Assembly: GCA_934491515.1 (NCBI GenBank)
Contig: CAKSTF010000007.1
Span: 5,409 to 69,408, forward strand
Origin: an uncultured Eubacteriales bacterium
GTDB taxonomy: Bacteria > Bacillota > Clostridia > Oscillospirales > Acutalibacteraceae
DNA: 64,000 nt
Direction: 5' to 3'
Part shown: in pieces, positions 18,651 to 27,487 of the stretch
How positions within the stretch are numbered: the stretch's first letter is position 1
Layout of the letters: each line of letters starts with the position of its first letter
Program-made: the position numbers and the translations under genes
Notes under the pieces: model-generated
The model's database searches: none
The model's input: the letters and a program-made list of their open reading frames with translations, nothing else
Told to the model about the DNA's origin: nothing

Positions 18651-18660
18651 AGGAAGAATA

Positions 18661-19791
18661 ATGTACAAATTTTTAAAGACCGAGGGCGGCGCCCGACGCG
18701 GCGAATTTGTTACAAACCGCGGAACAATACAAACGCCGGCTTTTATGAATGTTGCCACGGTTGCCGCAATCAAAGGTGCGCTTTCGGCAAAAGACCTTAA
18801 GGATATCGGCTGCCAGGTAATGCTTTCAAACACTTATCATCTGCATGTACGCCCGGGCGATGAGATAGTTAAAAATTGCGGCGGACTGCATAAATTTACT
18901 ACATGGGACGGACCTATTCTTACGGACAGCGGCGGATTTCAGGTATTTTCTCTTGCAAAATTGCGTCACATCAGTGAAGAAGGGGTGACCTTTGCAAGCC
19001 ATATTGACGGCAGACGAATTTTTATGGGCCCAGAGGAAAGTATGCAGATACAATCTAATCTTGGTTCCACGATAGCGATGGCGTTTGACGAATGTGTGGA
19101 AAACCCCGCCGAATACTCATATTCAAAAGCGTCATGTGAGAGAACCACAAGATGGCTTACGCGCTGTAAAGCAAAAATGAAAGAATTAAACGCAAAACCC
19201 GATACCGTTAATCCAGAACAGATGCTTTTCGGCATAAATCAAGGCTGTACATATAAGGATTTAAGAATTGAACACATGAAACAAATTGCGGATCTTGACC
19301 TTGACGGATATGCCATCGGCGGTCTGGCAGTGGGCGAACCCACCGATGTTATGTATGACATTATTGAAAACGTGACCCCATATATGCCCGAAAACAAGAT
19401 AAGATATCTGATGGGTGTTGGCACGCCGCTTAATATACTTAATGCCGTTGAGCGCGGTGTAGACCTGTTTGACTGCGTAATGCCCTCAAGAAACGCAAGG
19501 CACGGTCATCTGTTCACTTCAAAGGGTATTATCAACATTAACAACAGCAAATATGAAAATGATATGTCGCCTATAGATGAAAATTGCGGCTGCCCTGTAT
19601 GCAGGCGTTACGGCAAAGCGTATGTAAGGCATCTGCTTAAAGCATCGGAAATGCTTTCGCAAAGACTTCTTGTAATACATAATTTATGGTTTTACAATCA
19701 TTTTATGACCGATATCAGAAATGCGCTTGATAACGGAACTTTTACGGAATTCAAAAAAGAAAAAGAGCAGATTTTAGGCAAAAGGATATGA
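18661..19791 (+). CDS. tgt: Queuine/preQ1 tRNA-guanine transglycosylase
   Basis: Exchanges the wobble guanine of GUN-anticodon tRNAs for preQ1. DSGGFQVFSL holds the active-site Asp near residue 92; GGLAVGE and FDCVMPSRNARHG (catalytic Asp near residue 266) are present, and the zinc site is in CGCPVC..Y with a downstream His. The 376-residue length is standard. AGAGGAAG precedes the ATG. It acts one step before QueA and is co-transcribed with it. Confidence 0.97.
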   Translation: MYKFLKTEGGARRGEFVTNRGTIQTPAFMNVATVAAIKGALSAKDLKDIGCQVMLSNTYHLHVRPGDEIVKNCGGLHKFTTWDGPILTDSGGFQVFSLAKLRHISEEGVTFASHIDGRRIFMGPEESMQIQSNLGSTIAMAFDECVENPAEYSYSKASCERTTRWLTRCKAKMKELNAKPDTVNPEQMLFGINQGCTYKDLRIEHMKQIADLDLDGYAIGGLAVGEPTDVMYDIIENVTPYMPENKIRYLMGVGTPLNILNAVERGVDLFDCVMPSRNARHGHLFTSKGIININNSKYENDMSPIDENCGCPVCRRYGKAYVRHLLKASEMLSQRLLVIHNLWFYNHFMTDIRNALDNGTFTEFKKEKEQILGKRI

Positions 19792-19805
19792 TTTGCAAAA
19801 AAATC

Positions 19806-19834
19806 TTGCATTTGTATGGATTTATAGGTATAAT
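19806..19834 (+). promoter_or_regulatory. SigA-type promoter of yajC
   Basis: TTGCAT (19806-19811), 17-bp spacer and TATAAT (19829-19834), about 29 bp before the yajC start, which has a GGAGGT ribosome binding site. Confidence 0.75.
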
Positions 19835-19862
19835 ATCTGTATTATTTTGGAGGTATAAATAA

Positions 19863-20255
19863 ATGTCATTTAATTCTTTACTTTTGGCGGCTAACACTAC
19901 TGCCGCTGCAGGCGGTTCAAACACCATATTGCTTATAGTTTATGTTGCCGTTATCGCGGTAGCAATGTATTTTCTCCTTATCCGTCCCCAGAGAAAAAGG
20001 GCGAAAGATGAAAAGAAACTTCGTGATTCTATACAGATAGGTGACGAAATCGTTACGATAGGCGGTATTCACGGCAGAATTATTTCGCTTAAAGAAGATA
20101 CCCTTGTTATTGAATCAAAGAGCGACCATTCAAAACTTACCATTGCACGTTGGGCATTACAGCAGAACCTTACGCCGCATGAAGAACCAAAGGCCGCACC
20201 TGCAGTTACCGAAAAGAAGTCGGCTGCAAAATCCGAAAAAAAAGAAACAAAGTAA
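19863..20255 (+). CDS. yajC: Preprotein translocase subunit YajC
   Basis: Small inner-membrane protein that accompanies SecDF in protein export. It has one N-terminal membrane helix (about residues 20-42) followed by the diagnostic LIRPQRKR and a cytosolic domain with IGDEIVTIGGIHGRI. The C-terminus is an Ala/Lys/Glu-rich low-complexity tail, common in clostridia. Downstream of tgt, as in many bacteria, but with its own promoter. Confidence 0.94.
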   Translation: MSFNSLLLAANTTAAAGGSNTILLIVYVAVIAVAMYFLLIRPQRKRAKDEKKLRDSIQIGDEIVTIGGIHGRIISLKEDTLVIESKSDHSKLTIARWALQQNLTPHEEPKAAPAVTEKKSAAKSEKKETK

Positions 20256-20263
20256 TATAAATT

Positions 20264-20300
20264 ATCCCTTCCGCTTATATTTAAACGGGAGGGATTTTTA
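20264..20300 (+). promoter_or_regulatory. Hairpin sequestering the ribosome binding site of the next gene
   Basis: Stem ATCCCTTCCG (20264-20273) / CGGGAGGGAT (20286-20295), ten pairs with one G-U, followed by TTTTTA and then the ATG at 20301. The GGGAGG ribosome binding site is in the right arm, so the element can act both as a partial terminator and as a translation block. Confidence 0.65.
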
Positions 20301-20693
20301 ATGAAAAAGGAAGAAAACGCGAAAAAACTTATTTATGTTTTTGCGGCGGCCGGCGCTGTGTCGGCAAGTCTTGCTTTAATGGCATTGTTTGCGGTGGTTG
20401 TTTGTTTTTTGGATATCGACAGGCGGTTTATACCGTTCTTTTCAACGCTTTCGGTTGCAGGAGGTAGTTTTATATCCGCATTTTTTACCGCGAAAAAAGT
20501 ACGTGAAAAAGGGTACATAATCGGCGCTGTTATAGGAATAACCTGTTTCCTGCTGATAACAATTATATCCTTTGCCGCAGGCGGCACGGAAATCACTTTA
20601 AACACCCTATTTCATTTTTCGATAATTGTGCTTTCGGCAGTGGTCGGCGGCGTTTTGGGCGTTAACAGAGGCAACAGTAAAAAGTTTATTTAA
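20301..20693 (+). CDS. TIGR04086-family small membrane protein
   Basis: A 130-residue integral membrane protein with four predicted hydrophobic helices (about residues 11-34, 42-60, 70-92 and 98-120) and no catalytic motif. Family resemblance is to the TIGR04086/YrzE-like proteins that follow yajC in Clostridia; function is unknown. Its ribosome binding site is inside a stable hairpin, suggesting lower or controlled translation relative to yajC. A strong terminator follows. Confidence 0.75.
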   Translation: MKKEENAKKLIYVFAAAGAVSASLALMALFAVVVCFLDIDRRFIPFFSTLSVAGGSFISAFFTAKKVREKGYIIGAVIGITCFLLITIISFAAGGTEITLNTLFHFSIIVLSAVVGGVLGVNRGNSKKFI

Positions 20694-20696
20694 AAA

Positions 20697-20729
20697 GAAA
20701 AATCGGCTGTTTTAACAGCCGATTTTTTT
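20697..20729. terminator. Bidirectional terminator
   Basis: AAAATCGGCTG / CAGCCGATTTT with a TTTTAA loop and flanking A and T runs on both sides. It ends the yajC unit rightward and the ABC permease unit leftward. Confidence 0.85.
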
Positions 20730-20730
20730 A

Positions 20731-23700
20731 TCAGTCAACCGATTTTAAGGCTTCAAGCATATCAATGTTTTTGAGCCTTCTGTTCATCATAACACCTAAA
20801 ATCGCAGTAATTCCCATAATTACAATTACAGGTATTATGAAGGCTTTTGCACCAAGTGCCGGATTAAACATTACGTCATCCGGAGGCACAACTGCCAGGA
20901 TATATCTGTAAAGTGCATCTCCGAAGCCGAAACCTACAAGTATACCTATTACGGTAAGCAATATAGTTTCGCGGTAGATATACATTGTAACCTCTTTGTT
21001 ATAGAAACCGAGGACCTTAATCGTTGAAAGTTCTCTTATACGTTCGGAAACGTTAATATTGGTAAGATTATAAAGTATTACCGCGGCGAGGAGTATTGCA
21101 ACGATTATCAGTATTCGCATAATCATATTAAGCGAATTTACAATGGTATCTATCTGATTTGTCATTGTGGTGTTCTGAACAACACCTTTTACGCCGTCAA
21201 GCTGGATAAAGCGGCCGGACTCAAGTTTTGCGTTGTTTGAAGAACGGTCTTTAAGTGTAACAAGATGTGCGTTTTCGGTATAGGTTTTCCCGTAGACCGA
21301 TTTATAATATTCGCTGTTCATAAAGATAAAATGTCCGGTATACATTTCGGTTATTCCGGATATTTTTACCGTTCTTGAATTTCCGGAATCATCGGTGTAT
21401 TTAAAGGAATCTCCTATTTTTACATTAAGAAGTTTTGCAAAACGTTCCGATATAATGCAGCCGTTATCCGTAAGTTTCAGAGCCTCTCCCGAAGAGCGTT
21501 TGCACAACCTGATATATTTTGTGAGTTCTTCGGAATTTTCTGCAACGATAAGTTTTATTGATTGCGTATCGTTGTTTTTGCCGGCAGTTTTCGTAACCGT
21601 TTCATAGTAAACAGAAATTTTGCTGTTTACTTCCGTGCTGTCAAGCAATGCTTTTATTTCTTCCGATTCCTCATCGGATAATCCGTCTTTTTCGGCAACA
21701 ATCAGGTCGTATTTCATAATTTCACCGAATTGACGGTCCTTAACGCCCGAAATGGAATGCTGAACGCTGAATCCGGCAAATATCAGTGTTACCGAGCCGC
21801 ATACGCCGAATATTGTCATAAGCATACGCTTTTTATATCTGAAAATATTTCTTGCCGTGACTTTATGCGTAAAATTCATACGGTTCCATACAGGACGAAT
21901 ACGCTCCAACAGAATTTTTGATCCGGATGCCGGTGCTTTAGGCATAAGCAATGCAGCAGGTCGTTCTGTCAGTTCCTTACCTGCAACTATAAATGCCGGC
22001 AATACCGTGCAGAGAAACGCAAGCAGAAGCGCCATAAGCGAAATGCCGGGGTAAAAGTGCAGTTCAAGTTTCGGGTAGGTGAAACTTTCTCCGTAAGCGG
22101 CGTATACAATTAGGGGCAGCAGTGTGTGACCGGCAACAATACCGAGTATCGCGCCGCTGTTACCGGCCGTAAGCCCGTATACCGTGAATTTCTTTAAAAT
22201 ATCATGATTTTCATATCCAAGTGCCTTAAGAGTGCCTGAATTTGTGCGTTCTTCATCTACAAAACGCGTCATAGTGGTAAGGGTTACAAGCGCTGCAACA
22301 AAGTATAAAAATATCGGAAAAACATCAGCGAGGGAGTCGATTATTTCTGATATTGTGCCGTAAACCTTATAACCTTCGGCACCGGGAATTTCGCGGCGCG
22401 TATCAAGTGTGTAAACAGGTTTTTTCAAGCCGTCAAGTGCACTTTGTGCCTTTGCGATTTTTTCTTCACCCTCGGCTATCTCTTTTTCGGCGTCTGCTTT
22501 TTTGCTGTTAAATTCATCGCGGCCTTCATTCAGTTGTTTCTCGCTTTCCGCAATCTTTGCCGCGGCGGTATTAAGTTTTGTCGCTGCTGCATCAAATTCG
22601 CTCTGTGCTTTGGCTTTTTGCAGGGAAAGTTCCTTTTCGTTTTCTGATATTTGTGCCGCGGCAAGTTCGTATTCCTTTTCTGCAGCATCAAGTTCCGTTT
22701 TTGCCGCCGAAAGTTTTTCTTCTGCATCTTCAAGTCCGGCAGCTGCGCTGTTATAAGCCTGCCATTTGGCGTCCAGTTCTTTTTTTGCCGATACAAGTCC
22801 GGCAAGCTTTTGATATTCTTCTTCAGGCAAAGATTCTTTTAATGCAGGTAACGAGCGTTCAATTTCTTCGATTGACATACCGGTAGAATTCTCTGCAGCG
22901 GCAATTTCCGGATCAAGTGCTGCCTGTGCGGCGTCAAGCTGTGCCTTTTGTTTTTTTAGCATATCAAACTGCGCTTTGTTCTCGTTATACTGCTGCCACT
23001 TCACGTTAAGTTCGTCGCGTTTTTCCGAAAGGGCGTCTTTTGCCATTTTCAAGGACGCTTCGTTTTTTGAAAACTCTTTTTGCGCATCGTTTTTGCTTTT
23101 ATTATACTGTGCAAGGGAAGAGTAGTAACTGCGTTTTGCTGCAGCAAGTTCGCTTTCGCCTTTATTTAATTTATCTTCATTATCGGCAAGCAGAGATTTT
23201 GCATCATCTACTTTTGCCCGTGCGTCGTCAATTTTCTCCTGGTATTCGGTTTTAATGCTGTTAAGACGTAAAGAGGGCTGCTTTTCAAGCAGTTTATCAA
23301 GTTCGTTCTTTTGTGCAGTTATAAGTTTTGTATACTTATTCGAATACGGGTCTACGCCGTTTGTATCATTAAACTTCAATCGCGCTATCATATACACTTC
23401 CGAATCAAAGGCATCGCTTGTTACAACAGCATATCCCTCCAATTCGCCGGTGCCGGCGGTTGACTGACCCATATTGATTATAGAAAGCAGTTCGCTTGAG
23501 TTGACATATCCTACAATTTTAAAAGTATCGTTTTTAAGCACGTGATTTCCTGCAATATCCTCTTTTTCGGAAAAGGTTATTGTTTTTCCGATTTTATATT
23601 TTTCGGACAAGAAAGATGCAACAGCAATTTCATCCGGCTTTTCGGGCATACGGCCGCTTACAAGTTCATAATCGGAAATACCTTTGGTTTCGGAAAAGAC

Positions 23701-24012
23701 ACGCACACCGGTATTTGTACCGTCTATTACAACGTCTTTAAGATAACCGTATTCAATTTTTTCGGCTCCCGTAACACGGTTTATCGCCTCAACATTATCG
23801 GAATCAATACCATAGTCACCAATAATGCTTACGTCGGCAAGATTAAGAGAATCAAAATAATCGGTGCCGGTTTTCCGCATATCGGGGCCTGCGACCTGTA
23901 AACCGACTAGCGCAAATGAACCAAGCGCCACAAGACACATTATTGAAAAGAAACGACCTTTTGAGTTTGAAAAGCATTTTTTTATGTCTTTCCACAGTGC
24001 TTTTTTCTTCAA
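20731..24012 (-). CDS. ABC transporter permease with two FtsX domains and long extracytoplasmic coiled coil
   Basis: Very large MacB/FtsX-type permease of about 1,093 residues. A membrane segment near residues 25-45 is followed by an extracellular MacB-like part, a long Ala/Glu/Lys/Gln-rich coiled coil (roughly residues 265-560), a three-helix FtsX block (about 570-710), another N-terminal-type membrane helix (about 750), a second extracellular part, and a final FtsX block with ELSTIKVLGFYNKEV. The start is placed at TTG 24012, eight bases after AAGGCGG; longer in-frame starts overlap the ATPase gene. It is the membrane partner of the adjacent ATPase. Such exporters act on peptides, lipids or antimicrobials, but the substrate is unknown. 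Confidence 0.88.
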   Translation of the reverse strand: MKKKALWKDIKKCFSNSKGRFFSIMCLVALGSFALVGLQVAGPDMRKTGTDYFDSLNLADVSIIGDYGIDSDNVEAINRVTGAEKIEYGYLKDVVIDGTNTGVRVFSETKGISDYELVSGRMPEKPDEIAVASFLSEKYKIGKTITFSEKEDIAGNHVLKNDTFKIVGYVNSSELLSIINMGQSTAGTGELEGYAVVTSDAFDSEVYMIARLKFNDTNGVDPYSNKYTKLITAQKNELDKLLEKQPSLRLNSIKTEYQEKIDDARAKVDDAKSLLADNEDKLNKGESELAAAKRSYYSSLAQYNKSKNDAQKEFSKNEASLKMAKDALSEKRDELNVKWQQYNENKAQFDMLKKQKAQLDAAQAALDPEIAAAENSTGMSIEEIERSLPALKESLPEEEYQKLAGLVSAKKELDAKWQAYNSAAAGLEDAEEKLSAAKTELDAAEKEYELAAAQISENEKELSLQKAKAQSEFDAAATKLNTAAAKIAESEKQLNEGRDEFNSKKADAEKEIAEGEEKIAKAQSALDGLKKPVYTLDTRREIPGAEGYKVYGTISEIIDSLADVFPIFLYFVAALVTLTTMTRFVDEERTNSGTLKALGYENHDILKKFTVYGLTAGNSGAILGIVAGHTLLPLIVYAAYGESFTYPKLELHFYPGISLMALLLAFLCTVLPAFIVAGKELTERPAALLMPKAPASGSKILLERIRPVWNRMNFTHKVTARNIFRYKKRMLMTIFGVCGSVTLIFAGFSVQHSISGVKDRQFGEIMKYDLIVAEKDGLSDEESEEIKALLDSTEVNSKISVYYETVTKTAGKNNDTQSIKLIVAENSEELTKYIRLCKRSSGEALKLTDNGCIISERFAKLLNVKIGDSFKYTDDSGNSRTVKISGITEMYTGHFIFMNSEYYKSVYGKTYTENAHLVTLKDRSSNNAKLESGRFIQLDGVKGVVQNTTMTNQIDTIVNSLNMIMRILIIVAILLAAVILYNLTNINVSERIRELSTIKVLGFYNKEVTMYIYRETILLTVIGILVGFGFGDALYRYILAVVPPDDVMFNPALGAKAFIIPVIVIMGITAILGVMMNRRLKNIDMLEALKSVD

Positions 24013-24025
24013 AACAGACACCGCC

Positions 24026-24727
24026 TTACCATTCAATATCCGCAATCTGCTGCGGATGTTCATTTATTTCGATTTTGCTTACGGTGCCGTCATGCATATG
24101 AATCACGCGGTCGGCAATGGGGGCGATAGCCGCATTATGTGTAACAATAATAACGGTCGAACCTTTAACACGGCACATATCCTGAAGAATCTGTAATACC
24201 TGCTTGCCCGTTTTGTAGTCAAGGGCACCGGTAGGTTCGTCGCAAAGGAGTATTTTCGGGTTCTTTGCAACTGCGCGCGCTATTGCTACGCGCTGCTGTT
24301 CGCCACCCGAAAGCTGGGCAGGGAAGTTATCAATCCTTTTTTCAAGTCCTACATCCTTTAACACCTGCACGGGGTCAAGGGCGTCCTTTACAATTTCGGA
24401 TGCAAGTTCAACATTCTCTTTTGCTGTAAGATTTTGTACAAGATTATAAAATTGAAAAACAAAACCCACGTCGTTTCTCCGGTAGGTGATTAGTTCGTTT
24501 GCCGAATACTTTGCAATGTTTTTTCCGTCGATTATTACATCGCCTTCATCATTAGTGTCCATACCGCCCAATATGTTGAGCACGGTTGATTTTCCGGCAC
24601 CGGAATTGCCGAGAATTATTGCAAGCTCGCCTTTTTCAATTGAAAAGTTTACGTCGCGGTTTGCTTTAATTACAGAATCACCCATTTTATAACGTTTATA
24701 ACTGTGCGATACTTCTATATAACCCAT
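24026..24727 (-). CDS. ABC transporter ATP-binding protein (MacB/LolD type)
   Basis: Cytosolic ATPase that powers the following permease. Starting at ATG 24727 (MGYIEVSHSYKRYKMGDSVIKA) behind GGAGG it has 233 residues. Walker A GNSGAGKST, Q-loop QFYNLVQNLTA, signature LSGGEQQRVAIARA, Walker B LLCDEPTGALD and switch His are all intact. The start overlaps the stop of the upstream 103-residue gene by one base, and the permease follows 13 bp after it. The divergent TetR gene and operator repeats suggest inducible expression. Confidence 0.95.
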   Translation of the reverse strand: MGYIEVSHSYKRYKMGDSVIKANRDVNFSIEKGELAIILGNSGAGKSTVLNILGGMDTNDEGDVIIDGKNIAKYSANELITYRRNDVGFVFQFYNLVQNLTAKENVELASEIVKDALDPVQVLKDVGLEKRIDNFPAQLSGGEQQRVAIARAVAKNPKILLCDEPTGALDYKTGKQVLQILQDMCRVKGSTVIIVTHNAAIAPIADRVIHMHDGTVSKIEINEHPQQIADIEW

Positions 24728-25038
24728 TATTGTTTTTCCTCCAGTGATTTGATTTCGTCTCCTGTTATGCAAAAAGAATATCGGGCGCCTGTTACATCAA
24801 GCGTTATATGCCCGTTTTCGATTTTACCTTTTGCAACATAGGAAAACGTCCTGAGTTTTGATATAAGATTTCCTGTAAATTCTATCCGACCATCTTTGGT
24901 AATTGTTCCCGTAACATGGTCGCTGTTACCTAAAAGCAAAAGCGCACCACTGATTTTGCCGTCGTTTTCCTCGAAGGTGAGCGCTCCGTGTCGCTGACCC
25001 AGCGGCGCATGCATGGTAATCGCAAAACTTCGTTTCAT
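24727..25038 (-). CDS. Small beta-rich protein of unknown function, first gene of the ABC operon
   Basis: A 103-residue soluble protein with alternating polar and hydrophobic residues and repeated Gly turns, suggesting an all-beta fold (GALTFEENDGKISGALLLLGNSDHVTGTITKDGRIEFTG). There is no signal peptide, cysteine cluster or known catalytic motif. GGAGTAA precedes the ATG. It is the promoter-proximal gene of the exporter operon, translationally coupled to the ATPase, so it probably senses or handles something related to the substrate; this is inference. I do not recognise a named family. Confidence 0.75.
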   Translation of the reverse strand: MKRSFAITMHAPLGQRHGALTFEENDGKISGALLLLGNSDHVTGTITKDGRIEFTGNLISKLRTFSYVAKGKIENGHITLDVTGARYSFCITGDEIKSLEEKQ

Positions 25039-25097
25039 TGTTATTACTCCTTTATTTTTCTACCTGTTGATGATATATCGAAAAACGCAATAATTAA

Positions 25098-25205
25098 ACG
25101 GTCAAATATGCTGTTTTTGTGTAAATACGGACAAATGATACATATTTGACGGTCAAATTCACGGACAAACGACCGTAAATTTACTTGAAACTTTTGCGGA
25201 CAAGT
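25098..25205. promoter_or_regulatory. Operator-like array of ACGGWCAAAY repeats between ABC operon and tetR
   Basis: ACGGTCAAAT at 25098 and 25149, ACGGACAAAT at 25127, ACGGACAAAC at 25161 and a weaker GCGGACAAGT at 25196, all on the same strand. The copy at 25149 is also part of a perfect ATTTGAC-G-GTCAAAT palindrome (25144-25158), and GACCGTAAAT (25171-25180) is an inverted partial copy. They lie between divergent start sites and reach into the tetR promoter, as expected of binding sites for the adjacent regulator. Confidence 0.6.
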
Positions 25206-25212
25206 GTATAAT
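25185..25212 (+). promoter_or_regulatory. Promoter of the TetR-family regulator
   Basis: TTGAAA (25185-25190), 16-bp spacer, TATAAT (25207-25212). One repeat copy (25196-25205) lies inside the spacer, suggesting autorepression. Confidence 0.6.
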
Positions 25213-25230
25213 AAAAGCGAGGTGATGATA

Positions 25231-25812
25231 ATGACACATGAACAGTCAACACTGCAGACCAAGACTGCACTTGCGGCGAGTCTGAAAAAGTATATGCTGA
25301 AAAAGCCGCTTGGAAAAATCACGGTAAGTGAAATTATTGCAGATTGCAATGTTAACCGCAAAACGTTTTACTATCACTTTGAAGATATATACGCTTTACT
25401 AAAGTGGATGCTTGAACAGGAAGCGATTGAAGTTGTAAAAAACTTTGATTTGCTTATCGATTACGAAGATGTGGTAAGGTTTGTTATCGGATATGTAAAA
25501 AATAACGCCCACATACTTAATTGTGCTTACGACAGTATGGGACGTGATGAATTAAAAAGGTTTTTTTATAATGACTTTGTAGCACTTGCTGTTATGATGA
25601 TTGACGATACACAAAAGCGTTACGGATTATCCGTAGATGAAGATTTCAAAAAATTTTTATGCGATTTTTTCACGGAGGCTATCGCAGGCATGCTTGTAAA
25701 TTCCTTTAAAAATACAAATAACGTAAGGGAAGACGTCGTGATACGCAATATAACCGTTATGATTGATTCGCTGCCCGATATATTAAAGCGCGCACCGCAA
25801 AAGACTTTATAA
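25231..25812 (+). CDS. TetR/AcrR-family transcriptional regulator
   Basis: A 193-residue DNA-binding protein; the start is placed at ATG 25231 behind GCGAGGTG, since the promoter covers earlier in-frame codons. The N-terminal HTH reads ITVSEIIADCNVNRKTFYYHFEDIYALLKWM, typical of the DhaS/TetR_C_7 group. The C-terminal domain is helical with no family-specific ligand motif. It is divergent from the ABC exporter operon and separated by the repeat array, so it is likely its repressor. Confidence 0.9.
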   Translation: MTHEQSTLQTKTALAASLKKYMLKKPLGKITVSEIIADCNVNRKTFYYHFEDIYALLKWMLEQEAIEVVKNFDLLIDYEDVVRFVIGYVKNNAHILNCAYDSMGRDELKRFFYNDFVALAVMMIDDTQKRYGLSVDEDFKKFLCDFFTEAIAGMLVNSFKNTNNVREDVVIRNITVMIDSLPDILKRAPQKTL

Positions 25813-25905
25813 ATACTAAATAAGAACAGGCGGAACGCACTATGTGTGTTCCGCTTTCGCACTCCCGACGGTATTTTTAATATAATGTCGTATGGGGGGT
25901 GTAAA

Positions 25906-26688
25906 ATGAAAGAAAATGTTTTATGGGCTTTTGCCGCTACCGTTATAACCTGGGCGGTAACGGCGCTCGGTGCTGCTACGGTAGTGTTTTTTAAAAAACC
26001 TAAGGAAAAAATTCTTGTACTTATGCTTGGATTTTCCGCAGGCGTTATGATTGCGGCAAGTTTTTGGTCGCTTTTAGAGCCTGCAATAAATACCGCTTCA
26101 AAGTCGCTTAACATACCGGCATATTTTGTTGCGGCAATAGGTTTTTCGGTGGGCGTTGCTTTTATGGTATTGAGCGATAAGGCCGCTGCCGTATTCAACG
26201 GTTCTAAACCCGACCACAGCCGAAAAAACCGTGTTTTTATGCTGTTTATGTCAATCACCCTTCATAATATTCCGGAAGGGTTGGCAATCGGCGTTGCTTT
26301 CGGTTCAATAGGCAGCGGAAATGATGAGGCGCTTGTAGGCGCATTGACTTTAGCGCTCGGGATTGCTATACAAAACTTTCCGGAGGGCGCTGCGGTGTCG
26401 CTGCCTCTTCGTAAAGAGGGCTATTCCCGTAGAAAAAGTTTTATGCTTGGCCAAGCCTCGGCGCTGGTAGAACCGATTGCGGGTGTAATAGGCGCGGCGC
26501 TTGTTGTTTATGTTAAAAATATTCTGCCCTATGCTTTGGCGTTTGCCGCAGGCGCAATGGTGCTTGTTGCGGTTCACGAAATAATACCCGAATGCCAGAG
26601 TTATAAAGATAAATCGCCGTATCTTGCCTCTGTCGGCATTATGGCAGGATTTCTTGTAATGATGATACTTGATGTTATGTTAGGCTGA
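25906..26688 (+). CDS. ZIP-family divalent metal transporter
   Basis: Cytoplasmic membrane transporter for zinc or related divalent metals. The start is set at ATG 25906 (MKENVLWAF) after GGGGGGTG, giving 260 residues with about eight hydrophobic helices. The metal-binding helices carry HNIPEGLAIGVAFG and QNFPEGAAVSLPL, and the later VHEIIPE supports ZupT-like topology. It stands alone between tetR and the liv operon; no Zur-like operator could be recognised. Confidence 0.92.
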   Translation: MKENVLWAFAATVITWAVTALGAATVVFFKKPKEKILVLMLGFSAGVMIAASFWSLLEPAINTASKSLNIPAYFVAAIGFSVGVAFMVLSDKAAAVFNGSKPDHSRKNRVFMLFMSITLHNIPEGLAIGVAFGSIGSGNDEALVGALTLALGIAIQNFPEGAAVSLPLRKEGYSRRKSFMLGQASALVEPIAGVIGAALVVYVKNILPYALAFAAGAMVLVAVHEIIPECQSYKDKSPYLASVGIMAGFLVMMILDVMLG

Positions 26689-26706
26689 AAACAGTGTGTA
26701 TACATT

Positions 26707-26742
26707 AAAGAGCACCCGGAACATAAGTCCTGGGTGCTCTTT
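26707..26742. terminator. Bidirectional terminator between ZIP gene and livF
   Basis: AAAGAGCACCCGG / CCTGGGTGCTCTTT with a short loop. It lies between two convergent genes and serves both. Confidence 0.8.
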
Positions 26743-26770
26743 ATGGTGTTAAAAGAGGAATTAACTGAAT

Positions 26771-27481
26771 TTAACCGCCTAGGTAGGCCTTTTTAACCTC
26801 GTCGCTCTGCATCAGTTCGATGCCGGTGCCGGTGTGCGCTATACGTCCGTTTTCAAGAACATAAGCGCGGTCTGAAATAGCGAGAGATTTGCCCGCATTC
26901 TGCTCAACAAGAAGAATTGTTGTACCTTCCTTGTTGTATTCTTTGATAATATCAAACACTTCGTCAACAAGCAGGGGAGAAAGGCCCATAGAGGGTTCGT
27001 CAAGCATGAGCAGTTTAGGATGACACATCATCGCTCTGCCCATGGCAAGCATCTGCTGTTCACCGCCCGAAAGAGTGCCGGCTATCTGATTTCTGCGCTC
27101 TTTAAGACGTGAAAAGCGAGTGTATATCTTTTCGATATCCTGTTTAATTACTTTTTTGTCGTTTTCTCTGTACGCGCCCATTAAAAGATTTTCGTAAACG
27201 GTAAGTTCCTGGAAAACGTGTCTGCCCTCGGGAACCTGGGAAACGCCCAGGCGCACTATTTTGTGGCAAGGCAGTTTTGTAATATCGTGGCCGTCGTACG
27301 TTACGCTGCCGCTTCTTGACGGAATAAGACCGACAACGCTGTGCATCGTAGTGGTTTTGCCGGCGCCGTTAGCGCCGATAAGCGTAACAATCTCGCCTTC
27401 GTTAACCTCAAAACTGATACCTTTAAGGGCTCTTATAACTCCGTAATAAACTTCAAGATCTTTTACTTCAAGTAATGCCAT
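26771..27481 (-). CDS. livF: Branched-chain amino acid ABC transporter ATP-binding protein LivF
   Basis: One of two cytosolic ATPases of the Liv transporter. The 236-residue protein has Walker A GANGAGKTT, signature LSGGEQQMLAMGRA and Walker B LLMLDEPSMGLSP; the SMGLSP motif separates LivF from LivG. It is the last gene of livK-H-M-G-F and follows livG by 6 bp. Confidence 0.95.
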   Translation of the reverse strand: MALLEVKDLEVYYGVIRALKGISFEVNEGEIVTLIGANGAGKTTTMHSVVGLIPSRSGSVTYDGHDITKLPCHKIVRLGVSQVPEGRHVFQELTVYENLLMGAYRENDKKVIKQDIEKIYTRFSRLKERRNQIAGTLSGGEQQMLAMGRAMMCHPKLLMLDEPSMGLSPLLVDEVFDIIKEYNKEGTTILLVEQNAGKSLAISDRAYVLENGRIAHTGTGIELMQSDEVKKAYLGG

Positions 27482-27487
27482 TTTAAA

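Noticed and set aside
25620..26258. Minus-strand open frame of 212 codons overlapping tetR and the ZIP gene
   Set aside because: Covers two real genes and the gap between them; translated product shows no family features.
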